Shown here: piece after piece, positions 43,118 through 56,843 of the stretch
Layout of the letters: the number at the start of each line of letters is the position of its first letter
Numbering within the stretch: the stretch's first letter is position 1
Origin: Rhipicephalus microplus
Taxonomy: Eukaryota; Arthropoda; Arachnida; Ixodida; Ixodidae
NCBI RefSeq assembly: GCF_043290135.1
Contig: NC_134700.1
Location: forward strand, 157,806,053-157,870,052
DNA: 64,000 nucleotides
Direction of reading: 5' to 3'
The notes under the pieces: generated by a model
Database searches by the model: none
Seen by the model: only the letters and a program-made list of their open reading frames with translations
What the model was told of the DNA's origin: nothing
Translations under genes and position numbers: made by a program

Positions 43118-46100
43118 CCGGTGCAGCCCCCGGAGGTGACGCTGCATACACGACTTGGACTGCAAATCCTCTGATTACTCCCGACCAGCGGTGCAACCTC
43201 CTTACAATTCTCGTTGATGGTTTACCTATAACTGCTCTTATTGATACCGGTGCACAAATATCTGTGATGAGCTCAGACCTCCGCCGCCGCCTCCAAAAAG
43301 TTCTGACGCCTGCGATTGCACCTACCGTTCGTACTGCGGATGGGAGTACTCCTGCTGTGCTTGGAATGTGCACTGCGCGATTAACAATTTCTAAACATCA
43401 AACTTCAGTTCTGTTCGCTGTACTGGAAAATTGCCCTCATGACCTAATCCTTGGACTCGACTTTCTGACTTCACACGCTGCGCTCATTGACTGTTCCAAA
43501 GGTCTTCTTCAGCTCGAACTGCCATCCTTTTCGGAGACCGTCTCTACCAGCCCACCTCGTCTACGCTCTGTCGATTTCCTTAGACTTCCGCCGCAAGCCG
43601 CAGTTCAAGTCCAACTCTCGCCATATCCTGCAGTACCCGATGGTGATTATGTTGCTGCCCCGATTTCTGACGTCGCCATGACACGCAATGTTGCACTCCC
43701 CAACACGGTGGTTACCGTCAAGGACAACCGAACTTCGTTTCCCGTCCTCAATTTCGGCCTCTCAGCGCAAGTTATTCCTCGCGGCATGTCACTTGCGCAT
43801 CTTACACCACTGGTAGACCACACAGTTTCCGCTCTAACCACAAACTCGCCACCGGATTTTTCATCAACGTCGTTCTCGTCACGTTCCTGTTCCGACCTTT
43901 TCAAGCCAATGCTATCTGACAAGCTCACCTCTGAACAAGTCTCTGCTTTCTGCCGTGTGCTTGCTTCTTATCAGGACATCTTTGACTTCGGCGACCGTAA
44001 TTTGGGCCAGACATCTGTGGTAACCCATCGCATCGACACCGGTGACGCTCGACCCATTCGCCGACGACCCTACCGTGTGTCAGCCTCGGAGCGTGCTATT
44101 ATACAGCGAGAAGTCGATAAAATGCTTGATAAGGGCATAATCGAACCCTCGTCTAGTCCCTGGTCCTCACCTGTTGTACTTGTTAAAAAGAAGGACAATA
44201 GCTGGAGATTCTGTGTTGATTACCGCCATCTCAACCATATTACCAAGAAAGATGTCTATCCCCTACCGCGCATAGATGATGCACTCGATTGCTTGCACGG
44301 TGCCAAATATTTCTCTTCAATAGACCTTCGCTCAGGCTACTGGCAGATCGCTGTGGACGACAAAGACAGAGAGAAGACGGCCTTCGTGACTCCTGATGGA
44401 CTTTATCAGTTCAAGATGATGCCTTTTGGATTATGCAATGCCCCCGCGACATTTGAGCGCATGATGGACTCTCTCCTTCGAGGCATGAAGTGGACCATCT
44501 GCCTCTGCTATCTTGACGACGTTATTGTTTTTTCGACTACTTTCGACGACCATCTTACCCGTCTGTCCGCAGTGCTTGATGTTTTTCGACGTGCCAACTT
44601 GCAACTTAACTCGTCCAAATGCCGCTTTGGGCAACGCCAAATCTGCGTTCTCGGCCATCTTGTTAACGCTGCGGGCGTTCAACCAGACCCTGCGAAAGTT
44701 CAAGCAGTTCGCGACTTCCCCACACCCCGCTCAGCCAAGGACGTCCGAAGTTTTCTGGGACTGTGCTCCTATTTCCGTCGTTTTGTCGAGAAGTTCGCTG
44801 AAGTAGCCCGTCCTCTAACCTGCCTCCTCAAAACGGATGTCGCATTCACCTGGGGCCCACAGCAAGCAAACGCCTTCTCGTCACTCGTTGACATTCTCAC
44901 CAATCCACCCGTCCTAGCACACTTCGACCCATCTGCTGCCACGGAGCTTCGTACTGACGCCAGTGGCCACGGCATAGGCGCAGTGCTCGCGCAGCGGCAA
45001 CAAGGAATGCACCGCGTCGTCGCGTATGCAAGCCGTCTGTTGTCGCGCTCGGAACAAAATTATTCCATCACAGAACGCGAGTGCTTAGCCCTCGTCTGGG
45101 CCATCGCGAAATTCCGACCGTACCTGTATGGCCGACAATTCTCAGTTATTACGGACCACCATGCGCTTTGCTGGCTCTCCTCACTCAAGGACCCTACGGG
45201 ACGCCTTGGTCGCTGGGCGCTGCGCTTACAAGAGTACACTTTTTCCGTATCCTATAAATCCGGACAACTTCACAAGGATGCCGACTGCTTGTCTCGTTAC
45301 CCAGTCGATCCCCCTGACACAAAGGAAGATGAGCAAGAGGCCCTCGTTCTTTCAATTACCGACTTCACCGACATAGCTGCTGAACAACGCCGCGACCCCT
45401 CTTTGCGTGCTATTATCAATGGTCTGCACTCACCCCACCCTGACCACTCCTTACAACTGTTCGTTCTTCACAACGACATCTTGCACCGCTACAACACCCG
45501 CCCTGATGGTGCTGAGCTTTTACTCGTTGTTCCTGTGCATCTTCGCTCAGACGTTTTGGCCCAGCTGCATGATGCCCCCTCCACTGGACACCTAGGGGTG
45601 TCACGCACGTATGACCGCATTCGCCGCCGATTCTTTTGGCCTGGCCTCTACCGTTCTGTGCGACAGTACGTTGCGGCATGCGACCTCTGCCAGCGCCGCA
45701 AGACACCTGCTCTGAGACCTGCTGGTACCCTCCAGCCCATTGAAGTACCAGATGAGCCATTTTTTCGAGTCGGCCTCGATCTTCTAGGACCCTTTCCCGT
45801 GTCGGCCACCGGTAATAAGTGGATTGATATTGCTACCGACTACGCAACGCGGTATGCCATTACACGCGCCCTCCCCACCAGCTGCGCTACTGATGTAGCC
45901 GATTTCCTTCTTCATGACATCATTCTGCGTCATGGTGCTCCTCGTCAGTTGATCACCGACCGCGGCAGCTGTTTTCTATCTAAAGTAGTCGACGAGCTCC
46001 TGCGATCCTGCTCTACCCACCACAAGTTCACTACAGCGTACCATCCGCAAACCAACGGCCTCACGGAACGCCTCAACCGTACCTTGACGAATATGTTAGC

Positions 46101-46620
46101 GATGTACGTCTCCAAGGATCACAAAGATTGGGACATCCACTTACCTTTCGTTACCTTCGCATACAACAGTTCACGTCATGATACAGCTGGATTTTCCCCT
46201 TTTTACCTACTGTTCGGTTATGACCCGCCTTTGCCCATGGACACCATGCTCCATTCTGACGCCGCCTCATCGACTGCTTATGCTCGTGATGCCCTGGCCC
46301 GAGCTGACATCGCCCGCCAAGTCGCCCGGGATCGTTTATGTGCCTCGCAGCTTAACCAAAAGAGTGCTTACGATCGCCGGCACCGCGACGTACAGTACTC
46401 TCCGGGGTCACTCGTCTTGCTGTGGTTACCATCACGTCGTGTTGGTCTCAGCGAAAAACTGATGTCCCGTTACGTTGGCCCCTACCGCGTCATACGCAAG
46501 GTCACCAGCGTGACCTATGAGATAGCTCCACTCCATACCACGTCAGTACCAGCTTCAGTCCCGACCGATATAGTGCACGTCTCACGGCTTAAGCCATACT
46601 TCTCACGCCTCGAGAATTGA
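43118..46620 (+). CDS. Ty3/gypsy Pol: protease, RT, RNase H, integrase (intact)
   Basis: Pol is in the -1 frame relative to Gag and is open across the Gag stop, so a Gag-Pol fusion by -1 frameshifting is likely. Protease: LIDTGAQIS (43240s). RT: WRFCVDYRHLN, FSSIDLRSGYWQI, FGLCNAPATFERMM and CYLDDVIVFS (YLDD at 44509). RNase H: LRTDASGHGIGAVL and KDADCLSRY. Integrase: an H-H-C-C zinc domain (GHLGVSRTYDRIRRRFFWP..CDLCQ) and a D-D-E core (VGLDLLGPF, ITDRGSCFLS, TNGLTERLNRTL). A C-terminal GPYRV-type tail ends at TGA 46620. I see no stops or frame breaks. This copy looks competent. Confidence 0.93.
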
Positions 46621-46635
46621 TCGCACCGGGACGGT

Positions 46636-46656
46636 GCTTCTGCCGCCGGCGGGTAA
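46636..46656 (+). promoter_or_regulatory. Candidate polypurine tract of the intact gypsy element
   Basis: The bases immediately before the 3' LTR are GCCGCCGGCGGGTAA. This is only weakly purine-rich for a PPT, and the exact plus-strand primer is uncertain. Confidence 0.4.
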
Positions 46657-48084
<1,428 letters not shown>

Positions 48085-48190
48085 TGGCTCTTTTAGTACT
48101 ATTCCACTGCAGCGCCGCCGCCACTTGGCAACACGGAAGGGAACGGGCGGCGAGGCGCGGTCTCGCCACTCAACACTTCTAGTACACTAG
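48085..48190 (-). repeat. TAGTACACT-ended dispersed repeat
   Basis: It runs from TTTTAGTACTATTCCACTGC through GCGCCGCCGCC to CACTTCTAGTACACT. It is the reverse of the copy at 36013-36128. Confidence 0.6.
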
Positions 48191-49783
48191 TATCTATCAG
48201 TGGCTAGACACAGAACACCTACCAGTTTGGGCTAGTTTCATGGTGCGCATCACCTTCGTCGTGCGCCCGGGGGTCATGCGCATGCTGTTTCCCATCATTG
48301 TCTATCACGGCGAAAGAAGAAAAGAGAAAAAAAATTACTTTCCTAGATTTTTCTTCTCTTTTTGGGGACTGTAAGAAAAATTACGAGATATCTTGGCGCA
48401 ACACAAGCACAGCCATTGTAACCTATTGTTGTAACGCAAGTGAGCGTCACATCACCGAACATTACGTTTTTGGTGGCAAAGTGCACCAAGTTTGCAATAC
48501 AGATATTTAAAGTAAGCAGATCACAACTGTCACTGTGTAACAAAAAATGTGCTAAACGGCACAAGTTGTTTTTAGACAGTAGCATCAATAAAAACGAAAG
48601 TGAGAAATGTTTGAGTAGAGTGGCTAGTTTGAGGAGGAGGAGTTGTTTGAAGCAACATTGCCTCTTGAAGCAACATGGCTGCTCTTATGATGACTTCAAT
48701 TTCAAACCTACTGTCGTCACGCTTTTACGTTTTCCATGACGTCAATCCACTTATTAAAAAACGGCTAAATAAATATTGGGCATAGCTATTCCAAAATCGT
48801 GCAACATAAATATTATTCAGTTTATTTTTATATTGTTGTGGTATATTTTTTTATGTTTGCACTTACTTGCTGCGGCGCTATTTTTTGCACCACGCCGCTC
48901 TCTGCTCTTCGGTCTGTCTCTGGAATTCAGATTCGGATGTAACCTGGTCGTGCCTATTTAGCGCTTTTAAAGAAACAAGCAACCAGAGCCTCGTAATTTG
49001 AAGAAACCAAAGGTAAGCAGATGTCCAAAGTTTGCCTATCAAACCTTCACAGCGTCCGTAAAGCGCCTACTTTCACCGCAAGTAGCCGAAGCGCCTTGCC
49101 AGCGGAATGAATGGGTGGCCTAGTAGGGGAAGTCCTTTGTCATACGTCAGACGCCCTTATTTTTACTTTTATTTTACTGTTTTCGCGGGCTGAGCATAAA
49201 TTACGGCGTATTCTTTACAGAAACAGCGCGTTAATGTGGCGAATTCAGCGCCTGGACTTCGTGTTTGCTGTCCGCGGCAGAATATCTTGCGTGCTGCGCT
49301 CTATTTAATTGAGTATTCGGCGATCAGCCGGTGTGGCCGCTCCCTTTGAGTCAGTCGAGGTTGCGTCGATAATTGATGAGATCCCGCGCAATGTTCCTAT
49401 TGTCCTGTAGACAGTGGCGACCCAGTGGGTCGTTCTCTTTCGCGGCCCGCTGTTGAAGTTTCCTATGACGGGGACAAAAAAAAAGCAGAAAGAAATAGTC
49501 TGCTAGCCTACGCACAACAGCCGAGACTGCCGCTGATAAAAATTACCTGTACTTGCGCGTCACAGCTGATCGCAGGAAGCCACGGGCGCTTCGGCATGTT
49601 CTTGACGTACTATGTTTAAATACGCTTCTTCTGCCGAAGCCGAAATATAGGAAGGCAAAGTGATGGGATAGTTGCTATCGGGTGTCTCGCTAACCTAGTT
49701 TAGGCTTATAAAATATGTTCGCGTCGGCGAAACCAACTACGTCACGAGCGTCGTTGTTTTCTTTGCATTTTCAACAGAGAGCC
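48191..49783. other. 5' flank of ABCF2; no supported gene
   Basis: No coding sequence is recognised. A pyrimidine stretch and CAACAG at 49771-49777 could be an acceptor of a 5' untranslated exon just before the ATG at 49784. The start site and promoter cannot be placed. Confidence 0.35.
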
Positions 49784-49967
49784 ATGCCGTCCGACGCCAA
49801 AAAGAAGCGCGATGCCAAGAAGAAGGAGGCAGTGAAGAGCAGGAACCAACAGCAGCAAAAGAAGAGCGTCAAAAATGCGGCCAACGGTGATGCCGACGCC
49901 GCCGGCAAAACCATGGAGAACGGGGATTGCCAGGGGGACTGTCTGCTGAACGGCGACAACATGAGCG
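49784..49967 (+). CDS. ABCF2: ABCF2 exon with start codon
   Basis: This encodes the N-terminus of the ABC-F protein ABCF2: MPSDAKKKRDAKKKEAVKSR, which is the Lys-rich start typical of the family, then an Asn/Gly/Asp-rich linker. ABC-F proteins are soluble twin-ATPase proteins acting on ribosomes, with no membrane domains. The exon ends at donor AGCG|GTGTGT in phase 1. The phase fits the next exon exactly (G plus AG gives Glu). The ATG at 49784 is chosen because the family begins MPSD. An upstream in-frame reading exists but has no family support. Confidence 0.88.
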
Positions 49968-50067
49968 GTGTGTGGCGTGAAAGTTTTCTCTCTCTCTTTC
50001 TCTTTTTAATGGAAACGTGACGTCAGGTCTACCCGTCTTGAGTGACAGGTCGCGAACACCATCAACT

Positions 50068-50325
50068 CTATGGTGCGGAGGTGGAGCAGCGGTGCAGTGA
50101 TTATGGTCTTCGACTGCCGACCTGAAGGTGGCGGCTTCGACCACGGCCGGGGGGGGGGGGGGGTCGCATTTCGGCAAGAGCCGAATGCTAGAGGCCCGTG
50201 TACTGCGTGATATCGGTGAACGCCAAAGAACGCCACATTGTCGAATTTTTTATAACTCGCCAAGTCTCCTCATAGTCATATTGTGGTCTGTGGGCATGAA
50301 ATTCCAGATATTTTTATTATAGTGT
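50068..50325 (+). repeat. Ruka-like SINE, nearly full length, diverged
   Basis: The head-like region (GTGCAGTGATTATGGTCTTC, then GGCGGCTTCGACCACGGCCG) is followed by an expanded G run at 50149-50163. The body follows (GAATGCTAGAGGCCCGTGTA, CGCCAAAGAACGCCACATTG, AAATTCCAGATATTTTTAT). Confidence 0.75.
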
Positions 50326-51650
50326 TGTGCACAGGTGTTCGGTTCCATTTGATGCAGTTTCCGTCTAATTTTCTGCTTTGGAGCTTCAACTCTATGGTCG
50401 GCGGGATCCTTTTTCGTTTGTCTCTTCGGTGGTGTTTGCGAGATGGAGTATTTCTTGTTCTGATCCCCTAAGAAATTTGTCACTGTCGCATCAACTAATT
50501 AGGTGTAGAGATGGTTAACAAGAAAAAAAATTACGGAAAAATTTCATGCATATACAAAGGTCTAGTTGAAGGTTGTCGCACTTCTTGTTACTTGCCCCCA
50601 TCAGAAAGGCTGCTCGACTTGGAACACGGTTGAGAGGCATTGAAGGCAGTAGCAAGCCAAGTTCAAGTAGAAAAACATTGCTGAATACGGAGGTTTGTCT
50701 AGAGCAGGCTGACCGAATTTCACCGGTTAGTCAAAAGTGAACAAAGTATTCGGCTTCAGAATAAATGTTGGCTTGCCGTGAAATCTCTAATCAAACTGTG
50801 CCAATCTCTAATCAATTGGCATTATCCAAAACGGTTTTTTGTGTCACATATGAGTGTAGGCATATTGTAAATGTCTCTTGCAAGTATTATCACACTGTTA
50901 TCTTAAAAACAAGTAGCTGGGATACCCTTTGTATGTCAGAGTTCCTCTACCTATAAGAAACTGCTTGAAGGCAAGGGTTTTGTGGTCGTGTGCTGAACAT
51001 GACTGTGGCTGCATCTCCTGCAACCAAACACATGCCATTGGAAATTTAGTATGAACTAGAGATTCAAAAGTCGCCCAGTGTTTGTCACACAGTCTAGTTC
51101 TATTGCCGTGATGCGATTCCAGGGGAGGTGCATTTGAGTTTATGCTAGGTGTCTAAGAAAATACGAAGCAAGATTTTCAAAATGAATACTCTCATCTTGA
51201 CAAATGATGTCGCCTGTATGTTGATTTTTAATGTCTCTGTTATTTTAATGTTTGTATCTCCTTCAGGCAAAATATTATGATAAGCCTTTCATGAAATAAA
51301 TTTACATTTCAATAGCATTTCCTAATCCATGTGTACATGAAAACTACCATGTAATTAACATGCTTTTACACAATCAGTCGTAGCGCAGTTTTGAATAAAA
51401 ACAATTGAATCACGGACTTCCTGTTTGCGCAGAACATATTGTGGTCCCTGAGCATTCAGAAAAATGGAAAAGTTATACTTTTGCTGTTGTTGCAAGTGAT
51501 GCGTCGCACACACCCACAGTCCAAATGTGGTAGGTAGTACTTCTGCTAACTACCTCAATAAACCTTCTTTAATTTATTTGCCCACATACTGCTCCTTCAG
51601 TCTGCTGCAATAATAAGTTGTCAGTTAATTTCTTGGTATTATCGTTATAA

Positions 51651-51885
51651 CCCGCCACGGTGGTCTGGTGTCTAAGGCACTCGGCTACTGGCGCGCAGGT
51701 CACAGGATCGAATTCCAGCCGCGGTCAAGATGGAGGCCAAAAGGCTTGAGGCCTGTGTGATTAGATTTAGGTGCACAAACCACAGGTTGTCGAAATTTCC
51801 AGAGCCCATCGCTACGGTGTCTCATAATCAATCATATCATGATTTTGGGATGTTTAACCGCAATGATCATTATTGTTGTTATTAC
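51651..51885 (+). repeat. Ruka-like SINE with tRNA-derived head
   Basis: CCCGCCACGGTGGTCTGGTG starts a tRNA-like head, with A-box-like TGGTCTGGTGTC and B-box-like GGATCGAATTCC. The body follows: GATGGAGGCCAAAAGGCTTG, GGCCTGTGTGATTAGATTTA, TTGTCGAAATTTCCAGAGCC and ACGGTGTCTCATAATCA. It is the best-preserved copy in the window. Confidence 0.85.
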
Positions 51886-52351
51886 GGTATTGTTAACTCA
51901 GTGACATCGACATACAAAGCCTGTGAAGGGAAATTAAAAAAAAAATCATGCCTGATCTTAAGTGGCATGCAGCCATAGTGCTACTGCAACTTTATTATGT
52001 TTCTGAGGGATTTCTTTGAAGCACATGCAAAAATAAAATTAAATGTGCAAGCAATATCATCTCTCGAACAACTAAATTAGTGCTGTTTTCAAGGATTGTT
52101 CATAAACTTCAGTGAAATATTTTCAAGCTACTTGACGATTGGACAAAAATACTGGACACTTCTTAGAAAGCTTGCAAACAATGTATATTGGTGTTATTGG
52201 CTGAGAAGACATCTTTCTGTCTGTGATTGGTGCTTTTGAGAGCACTTGTTCTGTTTGCCTCATGGACATTGGTCGTACTAAATGTCGTCAAGCTTGTGTC
52301 GGTAGTGCTCGTGGGATACTGAACTGCATAACACATCTGCCACGGGGAATC

Positions 52352-52470
52352 AACTGTGATCGGCTGCTGACCCAAAGGTTGCAAGTTCACTTCTGTCTGC
52401 GGTGGTCGCATTTTGGTGGAGGTAAAATGGTGGAAGTTTCTGTATTGTGCAGTGTGAGTGCATGTTACAA
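52352..52470 (+). repeat. Ruka-like SINE fragment
   Basis: GATCGGCTGCTGACCCAAAG, GTTGCAAGTTCACTTCTGTC and GGTGGTCGCATTTTGGTGGA correspond to the head and early body. The 3' half is missing. Confidence 0.65.
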
Positions 52471-53247
52471 AACATCATTTGGCCCAAATTTGGGAGCTCT
52501 CCTATAGTATTGTTCAATTACATGTTACTTTGCCCTAAAAAAAGAAAAAAAAAACTGGCAAGCTTCATTTTGTGTGATGAAAACACAGCATGGCGTTCAT
52601 CTACTTGTTGGCAGGCTTCGTTGAAACCATCAATCACTTGCAGGTGGGGAGTATGAAGAGCAGTTATTAATTTTAGGAAAAACAATTGAAAACCTCACAA
52701 TAGATTAGTTTAATCCTATTGTAGTTTTGACAGTTTTCTCATTTGCATAACCTGAAAATCTCTGGAAACACTCAGTTGTTTGAAAAAGTGGCCTTGTATA
52801 TTTGTGATAAAGATTAATTAAAGGTAGATTTATCGGCAAACAGAAATTGTGCAGTAATATTATTATCCTGCGTCTGTATTGTTTGCCTGTTTGGCTACTA
52901 ATGGATGCAATACATATAGATGTCTTAAAATAGGTGAAAGAGAATGGCCATAAACGAAATTTTTGTGACCACAAAGTTATAAAGAGCGTATAAAATTGTA
53001 TGCCTACGTGCAAAGTAAAATGTACAACACACAGAATTCAAATGAAAAGGCACTCATAAGAAATCATTTAAAGAAAAAGAGGAAAAAACAAAAGAAATAT
53101 GTAAGCATGTGTAGCGACCATATTAATAACGGATAAATAATTTTTGTAAGCATTTGCATTGCCTGCAGCCTTTTTGGGGTGCAGCGCTGAGCCAGCAATG
53201 CTGATACTGATTTAATACCCGTGTTGTGTGTGTGAACAATCTCGCAG

Positions 53248-53463
53248 AGGCGGAGCGTGAGCTCGTGCGGCGCCTCGAGGAAGACGTGCGGTTGAATGCG
53301 GCGGCGAGGGCTTGCACAGGAGTGTTGGCAGTGCACCCACGCTCGCGGGACGTCAAGATTGACAACCTGTCCATCACTTTCCACGGCGTGGAGATCTTGG
53401 TTGATACGCGCCTCGAGCTCAACTGTGGCCAGCGGTATGGGCTCATCGGCCTCAACGGCAGCG
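53248..53463 (+). CDS. ABCF2: ABCF2 exon 2
   Basis: It encodes the linker and the start of the first ABC domain: [60 protein letters not shown] and GLIGLNGSG. The last part is the first half of Walker A. Acceptor CTCGCAG|AG and donor AGCG|GTGTGTG, both phase 1. The Walker A loop is split by intron 2. Confidence 0.93.
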
Positions 53464-54662
53464 GTGTGTGTCCCTCTACTATCACAAGCATTTGTTGAGT
53501 GTCTGGTCCCATTTGCTGACCTCCTGTGCGCTTGTGGAGCGATGGTGAATGGTTTTGCGCATTGAGATTTTGTCAAGGCCTGCCTTAATATCGAACCTAA
53601 CGTCAATACCATTTCTACCAGCTTTACATGTTGCCTTCTGAGGCCATACAGAAAGGATGATATACTAGGACTATAATATAATTGTAGAGCTAATACTTGT
53701 TTAGCAAGCTCTATAAAGAACATAAAACAGGCAAAAAGAGCTTTTGCAGGGTTTATTTCACATAAGATTTTTATTTGATTGAGTGGCATAGTGCAGTTAG
53801 ATGTGTTCCATGTGTGAGAAGTTGCTTGTGGTAATTTGCAGTGTACAGCCCTCAGTAATTAAAGCTTTATAATAGCCTGCCAGTAAGCAGTAGGTGATCA
53901 CCAGACGACCCAATAATGCAGTTACAGTGAGTGACAAAGGTCCTTCCTTTTGTCATATGCATACCACAACGCATCAGCCCGGAGGCCTCAAGTGTCTAGT
54001 TATTGTGCAAGGACCCTAATCGCCATGTGAAGTGATTGTCATGCTTGAACGGCTAAGCGCTGTGCACTTTGTGTTCTTTGAAACACTCTCTTCACAACAC
54101 CCAACAAAATAATGTGGGCCAGTCATGGAGCAAAGTTTCAGCACCCTGCAGTGACCAGACTTGCAGCGATGACTGAAATACTAGAGTAATGATTTCCTTT
54201 TGCTCCGTGTCTTTCTTTTTAGTACAACGGCACAATGCTAACTGTGTACAGGTCTTATGATTTATGGCTGTAATTGGACTGTGGTAGCAGTGATCGTTAC
54301 CTTTTCTGATCGACTGGATAAGAGCTGTGTTTGTTGGACCTCATAATGAATTTTGGTCGCACAATTTATCCCCTGTTTGCTGCTGTCACATTCGTCTTGT
54401 GAAAAGGTCGATAAGCATAGTCTTGATTTTAAATACTTGTACAGAAATGGCATTGAATGTGTCTCAAGTGCTTTTGAAGTAGATTTGCACTTAAAACTTT
54501 TCCACATTGGGGTTGGTAAATTGCAAAAATAAGCAAATTTGTTGCAGTAAGAGGCTTGCTCGCTTTGTGTTTTCTTCATCGAGCACCAGGCAACACGGGA
54601 ACATTCTTACAATGGACTTTGTTACGTTGCCCTTGCTTCATCAACGGTCTTTAAAAATGCAG
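53464..54662 (+). other. ABCF2: ABCF2 intron 2 (1.2 kb)
   Basis: Donor GTGTGTG and acceptor AAAAATGCAG. I recognise no transposable element in it. Confidence 0.85.
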
Positions 54663-54851
54663 GCAAATCGACGCTGCTGTCGGCATTAGGTCGCCGGGAG
54701 GTGCCTATCCAGTCGCAGTTGGACATCTACCACCTGACACGAGAGATTGCGCCCAGTGAGAAGACAGCACTACAGGCCGTCCTGGAGGTGGACAGCGAGC
54801 GTAATCGTCTCGAGAAGCTCGCTGAAGAACTGGCACACATTGAAGACGACG
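54663..54851 (+). CDS. ABCF2: ABCF2 exon 3
   Basis: It completes Walker A with the split Gly codon and [20 protein letters not shown], then [40 protein letters not shown] and [10 protein letters not shown] followed by ALQAVLEVD is characteristic of ABCF2. The exon ends at GACG|GTACGT in phase 1. The next family segment (signature LSGGW, Walker B, second ABC domain) was not found in the remaining 9.1 kb, so intron 3 leaves the window. Confidence 0.93.
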
Positions 54852-55926
54852 GTACGTGCGACGTCTCTCACTCTGCTTTGCCCACATCGTTGCAAGCTAA
54901 CGAACATGCCCGTCTCTGAATTGATTCGCGGCGATTTTGTTGTATAGCAGGATCTTGGGTGATACGATCCCGTATCGTACAAATTTTGAGGAAGACATTG
55001 ATTTTCTGGTGACACTAGTCATGATTCATGAGCCTGCAGCCAGCTAGACTGCAGTTATGGGGATTTAATTTTTGCCCCTGAGCATTTGATGCAAACAAAA
55101 TGTGGTCCAATAGATTGCTGCTCTTTTGGCTTCAAAATGGTGCATTTTAATCCTGCAGTACTTGTGAAAAGGGAAATCCCGTATTTATTCTCGTAACTCG
55201 CACTCGCATATTTCTCGCACCCCCTGCATCACCCAACAAAAATATATATTTTTCCCCATGATTAATTATCACTCCCCCGTAAATTGCAGCAGCAATGTCA
55301 TCTGCTCGTTCCAGCCACCGATGATGATCACGCACGACAGCCTAGGCCATCTCTTAAAGGGGCCCTGAAACACTTCTTCAAGTAACCATGGAATGAATTC
55401 ACTAGAAGAGCTGATTGCCTCACGAATAACAACGCAAACATTTTAAGAATCCTTCCCGTGCGAGTGGAGTTACAAAGGTTTGTCGCATGCTGCAATTGCA
55501 TTCTCTCTTCTCTCCTCCCGTTGAAAGCGCTAGAAGCTAAGCAGGTAGGGATGGCTGGGCCACAAAAAAACGTCACGCGCTCTTCGCGACCTTGAGCACT
55601 TTTTTTTTCTTCGAATGCACGGTTTTTAAGTATGATCGCACATGCACGCGTGGACAAGTAGCAGCCTCCGCGGCGATCTCTGTAACGAGCGAGCGCGCCA
55701 TGTTCAAATCAGCGAATGGCTCATAGATGCGTCGTTGACGTGTGATTTTTGGGCATACAGTAGAGCCTACTTATAACGAACCTGAGCGTGACGCGTCATC
55801 CGTTCGCTGTATCCCGAAGTTCGTAGTAAATTAAACACAGCTTTTAAAAAAAGTTGCGAGGGAAGACACAAACATTGTTATGGCCCAAAAAGTCCGTGAT
55901 GCACGTGTTCCGAACAGCAGAAGCGA
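54852..55926 (+). other. Start of ABCF2 intron 3 with MITE and Tigger fragments
   Basis: Positions 55160-55300 look like a decayed left end of the Tigger family at 55929 (CCGTATTTATTCTCGTAACT, then CGCACTCGC, GCAGCAGCAATGTCATCTGC). TTAAAGGGGCCCTGAAACAC at 55354-55373 starts a repeat of the TTAA-flanked MITE type. CAGTAGAGCCTACTTATAAC at 55758 looks like a Tigger/mariner terminus. No coding sequence is supported. Confidence 0.55.
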
Positions 55927-56843
55927 TACCGTATTTACTTGCATAATCCTCGCCCTCGCGTAATCCTCGCACCCCCAACATCGGCCAACAAAAATGCGAT
56001 TTTTTTTTTCCTCGCGTAATTATCGCACACCAAAAATCGCAGCAGCAGATGTCGTCTGCTGCTTTGAGCAATGATGATAATAGCACCCTTTAGCGTAGCG
56101 CCATCTCTTATGCATCATGCATGCTGATGAAACCCATTGAAACCGGGTAAATTCCACGAAGACTCTCCTGCTACGCTGGGACCAGCTTAACAGAGGGGCA
56201 GAGAAAACACATCGGCCAGGGAAACGCCCCACACACCCTCCTCTTCTTAAGCCCCGCGCACCCGCAACCCGTCACTCGATTTCGATGAGTCGGGGGCAAA
56301 CTAAAGTGATCCAACATGTGCCGTTATCAGAGTAAACATCCAAGTGCCCTTGTCAGATAACTTTAAACCACGTGAATGGAGCAGGTCACGGAGGAAGGAA
56401 AGCGGAGCAGGTCATGTTTTTCTTTCCTCCATAGAGCAGGTGCGGAAGACGGCTAGCCTTGGCTCGGCTCGACTTGCACCGAACTATTGGGCGCTTGTTT
56501 GTGTGTGTGTTTGAGCGTTTGAGGAAATTCTGACGCGCATTAAGAAAACTGACGCCTGGCCAGTGGACGAATAGACCAGTTATTTATTTATTTACTTTTA
56601 TTCCTGTGGCGCGTGATACGCGTGCCCTGTTTCAAAAGGGAAAAGAAACAATTACTAACTTGCTGGAACGGAGCTCTAATCTAATCCAAACCAAGCCACA
56701 AGTTGCGTAGTAGGACTTGTGGCACGGCGTGTGACGGCGTTCTGTGGCATGGCGCTAGTGTTAGTAGTGCGGTCTGTGGTGCGGTGTTCTGAGGTAGCGC
56801 AGTTGTGATCCGTGGCTAGCATTGTCCTTTCTGCAGCTACGTG

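Larger units (their letters stand above)
49968..53247 (+). other. ABCF2: ABCF2 intron 1 (3.28 kb)
   Basis: Donor GTGTGT and acceptor AATCTCGCAG. It contains three Ruka-like SINE copies (about 50068-50325, 51651-51885 and 52352-52470). Otherwise it is A/T-rich with no recognised element. Confidence 0.75.

Noticed and set aside
49715..49783. Upstream in-frame extension of ABCF2
   Set aside because: The family starts at MPSD. The upstream residues show no similarity and are preceded by a possible acceptor.
53064..53789. 241-codon minus-strand ORF over ABCF2 exon 2
   Set aside because: It is antisense to a well-supported exon and has no recognisable domain.
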